Source of the DNA: a virus
DNA: 64,000 nucleotides
Reading direction: 5' to 3' (one strand)
IMG/VR virus record: IMGVR_UViG_3300044712_000499
Span: 18,581 to 82,580 of that record
Positions 59,101-64,000 of this stretch are shown here, in pieces. The notes under the pieces are model-generated. The model made no database searches. It had not been told where the DNA came from and saw only the letters and a program-made list of their open reading frames with translations. Position 1 is the stretch's first letter. Every line of letters starts with the position of its first letter. A program made the position numbers and the translations under genes.

Positions 59101-59796
59101 GACTGATGCAACCGTACCCCGCCCAAACTGTTCAAGTGCTGCACCTATATTTTTCTTTCCGTCTTCTCCCTTAGTTAGATTCTCCCAAATATTGCCTTCA
59201 ATTTGGTGCATTTCTTCTTCTATCTTTTGCGCTCTTTTATTTAGTGGTGCTTGTGCCTCGGATAACTGAAGCATTGATGCGCCTGCGGGATAGGTAGATG
59301 AAATATTATTTAGGGCTAGTTCGGCATCTCTGTCGTTTCCACCCATGCTTTTAATAAGAGGACGCATGATAGACCCCGCTAGAGTTCTATTAACCATCTG
59401 AGGTGTAGCTAATACTGCACCTGCTGTTTTTAATGAATTAGATTTTAAAGTACGGAATAGATCACCAAGTACGCCTGTCTCTCTTGGCTTCTCAGCCGAT
59501 GGTGATTGTGGTTGTGCCGTTAAAGGCTTTCCCGATGCGTCTAAGAACGGTAATTCCTCTTTGCCAGACGTAGGAGTGAGAGAATCCAAGACAGAAAAGG
59601 ATTTTTTTTTTACGAGTCCCATGTCCCCAATGAAAGTATCATAGTCGGGTAACTCGTATCCTTCTCCTACTAGACTATCATGTAATTTCTTAGACTTTAG
59701 CGGGTCGGACATATCAGTCTTGAATGTACCGTAATCAGGTAGTTCGTATCCCTCTTTTACTAGGTTGCTATGTAGTGTTAATAACTTCTCTTCCAT
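53137..59796 (-). CDS. Giant polyvalent (multi-domain) ejection-type protein, 2219 aa
   Basis: Largest gene in the window. N-terminus: two copies of L-x3-L-V-x-E-G-Y-E-L-P-D-Y-x-T-F-x2-D-M (residues 8-29 and 38-59). Hydrophobic segments near residues 235-270 and 360-390, then an acidic low-complexity region. Around residues 720-840, KFGDWQSGEGSLVLDRNGEP, LLVYSGKGQYHVEGLD and FTGSKKLAMLYAWI match an ADP-ribosyltransferase-like polyvalent domain. A large helical C-terminal half has a membrane stretch near residue 1775. Such proteins are injected with phage DNA. Contains decamer 59695. Confidence 0.75.
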   Translation of the reverse strand: MEEKLLTLHSNLVKEGYELPDYGTFKTDMSDPLKSKKLHDSLVGEGYELPDYDTFIGDMGLVKKKSFSVLDSLTPTSGKEELPFLDASGKPLTAQPQSPSAEKPRETGVLGDLFRTLKSNSLKTAGAVLATPQMVNRTLAGSIMRPLIKSMGGNDRDAELALNNISSTYPAGASMLQLSEAQAPLNKRAQKIEEEMHQIEGNIWENLTKGEDGKKNIGAALEQFGRGTVASVPLLALTAATAGGGAAATLGTIGAVSASQQYAENENMPTERSKILNAWMYGGFEALGELASAYIFRGIGTAFQKGLIKEITPSGAKDIAKGIATSVGLESSSEGITQIGQNITDIVTGKNPNAGVFDNVFDAMLIGGLGFGLVGGAANPLASLMGKTLASDKEVKQVQDNLNQQKVLIDQLDQTDSDPVKNALKRSIKDLRVQADEVMDANYELATKLSPEKQAQVAELYSVWNELQAKIDNKEVTEQEVPALENTIKGIKDQIQGIKDEQIAIEEEKVKEAEGNEPKEEAPKVEPTKEEQLKAIEDLKAAEKTDEPAGTITPLETKDGRDWFNVVKDDGQRQTFGVPEGSPQEVVDAKSKEYLKPPKVPYVEINSENISEIENNTISSLREQGATEEEIADRQKNIDLIKQSVNERASRQSNPDAVGEYGTDASGGISEIRPEEIEGNDGQVGRVYEQRRTGNRTPVVTPEEQVANQTAPNGEKSNLSPENHAFVRTPEFKAKFGDWQSGEGSLVLDRNGEPLLVYSGKGQYHVEGLDPSVTETKTLHFTGSKKLAMLYAWIRGKQPVVYRGFISVNEKNLAEGNNEINVLHDNQQEFKITNKSQFIPVGIEEVPKIKKPKAKIGGEQNAEGIGTQVGQGTTTAPELVEGTQNGVQVGDVAQNGVETVTGEGITLPTDTATQVPSEGNVPPPPESGQIDVTESEKQGQKPLGAQERSLSQIETEQQQILSDIINENKGFYDTLHGEQAVKNANKFIEERGVDAATRQLEQPTKVMDIDNYPTYQVARMVLIDHYTRILGDPKATKEQKDNAYIATNKLQERISIEANKTGQGNAHLNLWKVMQPAGLLEFAKRHIAEFNRVKLNRKIGDKSIGQLLDLVYKQLSDASKEVIDDILAGKEIEAQMPVDKPNVKREPAKKKTVPKEQVKAEKDYRKKLLDDYRKSQGKVTLQAGIPLTAEQIELGGNLIASYVREGYYRAVDVINKLIDDLKAIGITVTEDDIDPILSTKKEGNQTFRSWMREQEASVGLTEEMKSLKLRISDIVKMHWSQRDELGRTLAQKLVDDAGLSEAEAKKLETAILTEYNKRIQDRLKSFKDLANLLGKEKVPTDKKKKTRLDRLIELVNLGALEEDVYRGLFADKFGLAPEITSEQGRIIMQKASVVQQMTDKGWFYREAVKDLTKYLYELNPTSKFNEWAETWIALSYSNMLFGYFTTILNLWSSGSNILLKPLRDATNMSRWLRAVKSNNPSGEVYMPGGEMYYMPMLQGIAHGATDAAEIYENGDVGSKYIEEITKSKQFRVGQLERDKFGKGKRFKPLKVGGIDLNIFNLNKYSGRNLSAQDRLMFNTIFEMEVASIIRRNLANTQNLTGQALSTAVMDELQGTKVDKEALNAQIEAEAAKFKELTGQETTDRQKKIRMRELMVKQLPITEEERLDAERLAQGNIFTDTRGGIVATLANAIGMLSNSNPSMGVIVKPFIPFTKIVGNVTEYMLDHVPFYGFLRANGYSVSGIKKKMNPDAMTAQMGKKGSNLYYEQMGRAWLGTMSFTALAMMFLGSDDEDYVQISGGYNQEGFKKGGRENVMPKYTLRIGDVEISYLNIPALAIPLGLIGNINDAIKMKMPSEEISNRLAATMLLDAVANTALMTKDMSFVQGTQNLLTLLTDAMSMEEGGWKRAGQEMAKTYLGFALRPLPQNSALVQQTWKFFDPVSYSQKDIKSILAYSAGLQHFVNYPTMDQLGDEVKTYPGEALLPYTHWFNIKGDDARWRFLADNNAIPNKVQNTTTYIDTEDGVEKRTLEVKELHDYTKLAGGLFSDKLEAYMGDTAKVSKRQKDLISSENYKGETEVKTGLQVDVEKMWADARKSARTALFRWYDFKKTNAKDWDLMLSTDAVKEPEMTAIEIEDGDKKTKLDKSQMVEYNQLTMEHYHERIMRYIDNKERVKEDKKRIMDNGKTRFDNKTDEEWTKARERAEKQMKRQLRDEKTNSVK

Positions 59797-61073
59797 TAGT
59801 AGAGTTTGCCTTTAGTGGTCTTTGGTGCGGTCTCTCTCTTAAAACTTGATCTGTCTATAAACAACGGTTTTGCCTTCAAAAGCTCACTATATCCTTCTGC
59901 CGGTAGTGCAATTATATCCCCTGCGCTAAAGGCATCGCTGTCATTTGATATTTTAACTAGAATAACATCCTCACTTGGGCTATATCCTGTTACTGTAAAC
60001 TGAGCATTTTGGTTTACTTCTTTTAAGACTGGCTTTCCACTTGAATAGTCATAAACCAAAGGTATTGTCTGTGCCTCGGTTACTGGTTGTGGAACAGCCC
60101 CTACGTTCATCATATCAGAAAAGGAGTGCTTACCATAAACCGTTTCTGGCGTTAACGCCTTTACGTTATAATTGGGTTTATTTGCCCCTTCCGTCTTAGG
60201 CTGTGTGATATTAGAATACCCCGTTGACTTCTCCCTTATGATTGTCTTCTTGAAAGGTTCGTACTGCTGTGCCCATGCGATAATAGCGTTCTCATCACCT
60301 CTTTCATTCTTATCAATAGTCCCGCTCTTATCGGCATCAAGCCACTTTAACTGTTCCTGTATTGGCTGTTCAGCAAAGCGTCTCATCACATTCTTTCTTC
60401 CACCCTCTGAGTAGAGTATGAGTTCTTTTATACCATTGTCGGCTTGCCCCTGTGTCATATTAGCCCAGGCCTTACGCTTCTGTCTTATTCCATTAACAAC
60501 GCCACTTGTGTCAAGTTCAACTTCCTGTTCCCCCGTAAAGTTCTTACTATAATCATTAAGTAGATTTTCAAATGGTACTTCTTTGACGGGCAACGGGTCT
60601 TCTGTGTACACACCCTCTTTGAGATACTTTTCTTTAATGGCAGCCCACTCATCTAAATCAAGAGTTCTTCCGTTATCTCTCTTTATCACCTGCTCGTCTA
60701 GCTTAAACCTCTCGTAGTCTGCGTTCATCTTTGCCTGTGCCGACTCAAGCATCTTACGTCCCTTCTGAAGTTCTACCCAATCCTGTGTCTGAAAGTTCTC
60801 AAAGCTACCTCTTGATTTAAGTATTGACTGTGCTTTATTATTATAGTCGTCTACAAGCTTACCTTGTGCGGTAGCATTAGCACTTGATATGTAGGTATCA
60901 AGATCAATGTCTCCCATTTTAAGGAAACGGTTCTGATTCTCTTTAAAACTTTGGAGGCGATACTCGTTTGCCTTCATGAGCAAATCATCCATCCTCTCCT
61001 GAGAACGTGCTATTCTGTCAGAGTTTGGTATCTCTACACCTGCATTGCGACCTGTATAACTTCTTTGAATCAT
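59796..61073 (-). CDS. Internal virion/ejection-type protein with EF-hand-like loop, 425 aa
   Basis: Long helical N-terminal half, then WLDADKSGTIDKNERGDENA, whose D-x-D-x-S-G-T-x3-x-E pattern is a canonical 12-residue calcium-binding EF-hand loop. C-terminal half is beta-rich. Position between the 241-aa and 2219-aa genes matches the second member of a T7-like ejection trio. The start codon of the giant gene overlaps its stop. Confidence 0.6.
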   Translation of the reverse strand: MIQRSYTGRNAGVEIPNSDRIARSQERMDDLLMKANEYRLQSFKENQNRFLKMGDIDLDTYISSANATAQGKLVDDYNNKAQSILKSRGSFENFQTQDWVELQKGRKMLESAQAKMNADYERFKLDEQVIKRDNGRTLDLDEWAAIKEKYLKEGVYTEDPLPVKEVPFENLLNDYSKNFTGEQEVELDTSGVVNGIRQKRKAWANMTQGQADNGIKELILYSEGGRKNVMRRFAEQPIQEQLKWLDADKSGTIDKNERGDENAIIAWAQQYEPFKKTIIREKSTGYSNITQPKTEGANKPNYNVKALTPETVYGKHSFSDMMNVGAVPQPVTEAQTIPLVYDYSSGKPVLKEVNQNAQFTVTGYSPSEDVILVKISNDSDAFSAGDIIALPAEGYSELLKAKPLFIDRSSFKRETAPKTTKGKLY

Positions 61074-61798
61074 TACTTACGCATTGAGGTTAACGTGTTC
61101 AGAAGATTCTTTTGTGGGTCATAGCCATATACGCTACTCATCTGAAATGGATTCTTTACCTGTCCTGTCTGTGCGCCACTATTACCCATGTTCATCTGTG
61201 AACCAAGAATCTTATTCATATACGAAGTCCCCGCATAGTCCATCACATTACCGGAGAATCCCTCTAATGCACCAAACATTCCCTGTGCACCCATCTGCCT
61301 CTGACTCTCGGCTTGGTTCATTCCTATCTCCCACGGCTGAAGTTTGTTAGTCTGCCATTCCTGATCGCTATAACCTGCACCCCTTTGCATCGTCCCCATC
61401 AGGTTTTCCTTCTGTGACTGTTGCCACTGTGCTGACTGTAATCCTAAATCCTGAAAAGCAGAAAGCTGTTTGCTTAAAATATCTCCTACTGATTTTTGAT
61501 AGGTGTTTGAGCTTATAGCACCTTTCTCGGCAGCAGAAAGAGCTTGTGATGTAGCACCACCTATGTTTTGTTCTATGTAACCTTGACCAGGCATTGACCC
61601 TTGGGCTGCCATCTGCTTTCTCATAGCAAGTTCCTGCTGATACTCTTCAGGACGCTTGTAGGTAGGTTGGTTAGCCATTAGTTTATTAGAGGCTTTTCTC
61701 CCCTTACTTGCCTGGGCTGCACCCATAATGCCCTTAGAGATGTTAGTTGCAGCAGCCGTTCCTGCTCCTATTAAAGCGGCTAATACTAATGGAGGCAT
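61073..61798 (-). CDS. Internal virion protein, T7 gp14-like position, 241 aa
   Basis: N-terminal hydrophobic/glycine segment (LVLAALIGAGTAAATNISKG) and a long Gln/Ala/Ser-rich helical body (QQELAMRKQMAAQGSMPGQG). This composition and the gene order suit an ejection protein that inserts into the host envelope. Family by pattern only. Confidence 0.6.
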   Translation of the reverse strand: MPPLVLAALIGAGTAAATNISKGIMGAAQASKGRKASNKLMANQPTYKRPEEYQQELAMRKQMAAQGSMPGQGYIEQNIGGATSQALSAAEKGAISSNTYQKSVGDILSKQLSAFQDLGLQSAQWQQSQKENLMGTMQRGAGYSDQEWQTNKLQPWEIGMNQAESQRQMGAQGMFGALEGFSGNVMDYAGTSYMNKILGSQMNMGNSGAQTGQVKNPFQMSSVYGYDPQKNLLNTLTSMRK

Positions 61799-61804
61799 AT
61801 CATT

Positions 61805-62089
61805 TTAATATTTAATTCTAAATTCCTTTGCGATCCCATCTTCATCCATCATTTTGTTACACTCCCTTGCGGTCTCTTTGTAATAAAACTTTTTATTAAA
61901 CTTGTTAGACCTTATAATTTTATCAACATTACAGATAGCGGGTCTCTTGTCGTACACAAGGCACTTATTGTCAACAAGCATCTCACAAGCCCCATCTTCC
62001 TTAAATTTATAAGGAAACGATATGCCACTTGCTGCCACTGCCGCCCCAACTCTCTTACAACAACAACCGCATTTTGTACAAGGAAACAT
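61805..62089 (-). CDS. YkgJ-type Cys-cluster protein
   Basis: 94 aa. CTKCGCCCKRV, CEMLVDNKCLVYDKRPAICN and a final CN pair are the layout of the YkgJ/Fe-S-or-zinc family. A TAACTTTG box lies at 62109-62116. Its role in the phage is unknown. Confidence 0.7.
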   Translation of the reverse strand: MFPCTKCGCCCKRVGAAVAASGISFPYKFKEDGACEMLVDNKCLVYDKRPAICNVDKIIRSNKFNKKFYYKETARECNKMMDEDGIAKEFRIKY

Positions 62090-62108
62090 ATTGTTCTATT
62101 TTATTTCA

Positions 62109-62116
62109 CAAAGTTA
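62109..62116 (-). promoter_or_regulatory. Promoter -7 box
   Basis: TAACTTTG on the minus strand before the YkgJ-like gene; no clear -33. Confidence 0.35.
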
Positions 62117-62123
62117 CTAAATT

Positions 62124-62732
62124 TCACTGACCCCTTAAAATCGTTGCGTTAACGTCAAGTTTGAAGAGCTTAATCTGCTCCCCGCTAGGGTTATTTACGT
62201 TCTTGAGCACTAGATACGCAAAATGTCCCTTTAGTTCTTCTCCACTTATTGCATCTTTGATACTATCACTGTCACTTGTACTCTTTAAGTTGCGTAAGAA
62301 CTCTGCTCTATATACTCCATTTCTTTTCTTAAATCTTTCTTTAGGGACTTTGCTGTTCATCCCTTGAGGGTGATTTAGACTAGGTGGTACGATAACAGTC
62401 TCTATCTCCCAGCATCCATCCGAATGTACCCCTACTGTATCAAATATCTTTAGCGTGTTTGCCTGCTCATTGACTACAACTCCTACTTTAACATCCTTCT
62501 GCTCTCCGAAAAGGTTAGCCCTTGGTGCTGTGTCTGAGTTGTGTACCCACAAGTCGCCTCCACAAAATGTCACGTACGAGAGCGACATGGATTGGCACCA
62601 GTCTATTGTTCTCGCCCCTGTCTTATGTATGTATAATTGCCACTTGAATGAAGACAAAGAATCGGCATCCAAACCTACTGTTAAGTATTTTGATCCGTCT
62701 GAATTACTCATGATAATAATTTCTCTAGCCAT
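62124..62732 (-). CDS. Putative tail-stabilising or connector protein, 202 aa
   Basis: Beta-rich. VGVVVNEQANTLKIFDTVGV and CWEIETVIVPPSLNHPQG resemble the C-terminal part of tail-stabilisation proteins in podovirus-like phages, and the location beside ejection genes fits. The start could instead be ATG 62709-62711 (MSNSDGSK). Confidence 0.5.
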   Translation of the reverse strand: MAREIIIMSNSDGSKYLTVGLDADSLSSFKWQLYIHKTGARTIDWCQSMSLSYVTFCGGDLWVHNSDTAPRANLFGEQKDVKVGVVVNEQANTLKIFDTVGVHSDGCWEIETVIVPPSLNHPQGMNSKVPKERFKKRNGVYRAEFLRNLKSTSDSDSIKDAISGEELKGHFAYLVLKNVNNPSGEQIKLFKLDVNATILRGQ

Positions 62733-62736
62733 AGTC

Positions 62737-64000
62737 TTAAATGTCTCTCATCATGCGTACTGGCTGTCCAAACGTCTTAGTCAGACTGTTTGCATATGTG
62801 ACACTAATAACAGCACTTGAAACATATAAATAATAGGCACTTAATACATTTAAAGTTGTCGTCCACATACCGCTTGCTGCTTTTAGATTTGAAAATATCC
62901 CAGAGCCACCTTGTCTATTTCCTTCTCCTCTTAATGCAAAACCATAACTATCAAGGGCTCCAACATTAGGGCTATTCCAATGTCCTATTCCCACTTCCTT
63001 CAAAGCACCTCCGGCAACTGTAATACCCCCTGCATAAGCTATAAGTGTAGCAATATCTGTCTGACTCGGCACTCTCCATCCCGCAGGTGCAAGTCCATGA
63101 GCATTATCTACTGCATACCAATTATATAAAGCACCATAGTCGGCTTTGTTTGCTATGTCGTTGTCGTAGTAGCAGTATGCGCCTGTGGTGTCTGCTGCCC
63201 AAAGCATATCGCTTGTAAGGTCATTACATGTTTTTGCTGCACTATCTGTGTGTCCTACCTGTCCTATTATTGCAGTTGTATTTGCTTGTCCTGTACCTAT
63301 TGCTGTTCCTGTTGTGCCTACTGCTTGATCAATTATGTTACTCCATGCTTGTGATACCGATTGATCTACGGGTGCTGCCTCTAAGTAATCATTCCCAGAT
63401 TTCCAAAATATTAATCCTCCCGCCTGCCCCATATCTCTTAAAGAGTATGGTATTAATGACGTAAAAAAACGACAAGCACGAGTATTTGATTCGGTTAATT
63501 CTTTTGCGCTTCCAAACTGTGACCCATCTGAAAATGATTGTGCCCATTCTCCATTTGCTGCAAACTCGCTTGAACTATGGTATGGTCGTGTATTATCAAA
63601 ATTACCCACTCCGAATAAGTGTAATGCAATATACATCTCATTAAGTTCATCCTTTGACGGTAAGAACCAATCATTATAGTTAGAGATTTGTGGTATTGCA
63701 GTCCCATCAGCATACTTAGTGCTTCTAAAGTTCTCTACCATCCACTGCTGTGTGCCGATGGTAACATAGGTATAGACATTGCCGTCTGCATCAACAACTA
63801 ACTCTACTGTTGTGGTCAGAGTGATAGTATTTGAATCAGTACTTGTTCCATAGTCATTGTAAGCCCTTAGTCGGTAGTAGTAAGTGATGGCATCGTCAAG
63901 CCCGCTAACGCCATACTCATTTACAAATCCTACATTTAAGTTATCATATCCTACTACCATTGAAGTAAAGGCACTGTCTTCTGCAACATCTAAGTAATAG
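62737..64000 (-). CDS. Fn3 plus FISUMP-domain protein, partial at right edge
   Basis: Frame open to the right edge, so the N-terminus is missing. The visible part starts with a fibronectin type III end (DDAITYYYRLRAYNDYGTST, SNTITLTT), then a FISUMP domain (Fibrobacter succinogenes major paralogous domain): YTYVTIGTQQWMVENFRSTK, YGALYNWYAVDNAHGLAPAG and WRVPSQTDIATLIAY; it ends in RMMRDI. FISUMP domains are common in Bacteroidetes surface proteins. In a phage it may be a fibre or adhesin binding the host surface. ATG at 63958-63960 is probably internal. Confidence 0.75.
   Translation of the reverse strand, partial: YYLDVAEDSAFTSMVVGYDNLNVGFVNEYGVSGLDDAITYYYRLRAYNDYGTSTDSNTITLTTTVELVVDADGNVYTYVTIGTQQWMVENFRSTKYADGTAIPQISNYNDWFLPSKDELNEMYIALHLFGVGNFDNTRPYHSSSEFAANGEWAQSFSDGSQFGSAKELTESNTRACRFFTSLIPYSLRDMGQAGGLIFWKSGNDYLEAAPVDQSVSQAWSNIIDQAVGTTGTAIGTGQANTTAIIGQVGHTDSAAKTCNDLTSDMLWAADTTGAYCYYDNDIANKADYGALYNWYAVDNAHGLAPAGWRVPSQTDIATLIAYAGGITVAGGALKEVGIGHWNSPNVGALDSYGFALRGEGNRQGGSGIFSNLKAASGMWTTTLNVLSAYYLYVSSAVISVTYANSLTKTFGQPVRMMRDI

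Larger units (their letters stand above)
3596..59704. repeat. Dispersed decamer CTTTAGCGGG (19 exact copies)
   Basis: Plus-strand copies start at 3596, 7073, 9193, 11354, 27552, 28052, 28245, 29192, 34931, 39001 and 59695; minus-strand copies (CCCGCTAAAG) at 12839, 23003, 23076, 23620, 31196, 41355, 42053 and 46635. Near copies with one mismatch include 1398, 10446, 15858, 22251, 23509, 27737, 35120, 36650, 38022, 39385, 40124, 42766, 49697, 53625, 59385 and 62448. Chance expectation for one 10-mer on both strands of 64 kb is about 0.12. Copies occur in genes (several codon registers) and between genes. Confidence 0.85.

Noticed and set aside
1-64000. CRISPR arrays, tRNA genes, insertion sequences
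   Set aside because: No regular direct-repeat/spacer array, no tRNA-like cloverleaf and no transposase gene were seen. Mobile content is limited to homing endonucleases and the integrase.

Overview
The window looks like the genome, or a large part of it, of a tailed phage (virus or prophage) of a Bacteroidetes host. Evidence: (i) promoters of the Bacteroidetes type, TTTG about 20 nt before TAnnTTTG, at many transcription-unit starts; (ii) phage lysis, ejection, tail, recombination and homing genes; (iii) families typical of Bacteroidetes elements (FISUMP domain, phage Gp37/Gp68 radical-SAM-like protein, small phage hypothetical families). No terminase, portal, major capsid protein, DNA polymerase or primase is recognised, so the genome should continue beyond one or both edges; genes run off both ends. 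The ejection-protein set (241, 425 and 2219 aa) suggests a podovirus-like particle, which is inference.

Layout. 1-9132 is almost entirely minus strand: small hypotheticals, a C39-like cysteine protease, an HNH homing endonuclease, a tandem paralogue pair, a PP-loop/PAPS-reductase-like ATPase, two glycosyltransferases, a GroES-like protein and a C5 cytosine methyltransferase with a second gene overprinted inside it. 9133-10410 is a structured, gene-poor divergent hub: inverted repeats on the methyltransferase side, then a plus-strand promoter, leader, one 86-aa gene, a structured tail and a bidirectional terminator. 10410-11629 (minus) holds a DEDDy exonuclease. 11782-49448 is nearly all plus strand: small genes; a radical-SAM-like protein; a glycosyltransferase/methyltransferase island (14052-20802) interrupted by a GIY-YIG endonuclease; a long run of small early-type genes, including an AT-rich block at 27.1-31.8 kb; a replication/recombination block (OB-fold proteins, NinG-like HNH, DnaA-C-like, RuvC-like, SF2 helicase, PD-(D/E)XK nuclease); and virion/tail genes at 42.4-49.4 kb. 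49537-50439 encodes a tyrosine recombinase. 50436-64000 returns to the minus strand: spanin-like, holin-like and GH108 endolysin lysis genes, a giant polyvalent protein, two further ejection-type proteins, a tail-associated protein and an Fn3+FISUMP protein that leaves the right edge.

Working together. The surface-sugar island (about eight glycosyltransferase-like proteins plus two SAM methyltransferases) could decorate the virion, phage DNA or host envelope. DNA is methylated by the C5 methyltransferase and processed by the exonuclease/RuvC/helicase/nuclease set. The integrase suggests a temperate or integrative lifestyle. Lysis uses GH108 plus a second, separately located lysozyme-like secreted protein.

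The most unusual signals are a decamer, CTTTAGCGGG, present at least 19 times exactly with many one-mismatch copies, on both strands, in several reading frames and between genes; and the roughly 500-nt hairpin-rich non-coding tract upstream of the methyltransferase, which looks like a large structured RNA or attenuator.
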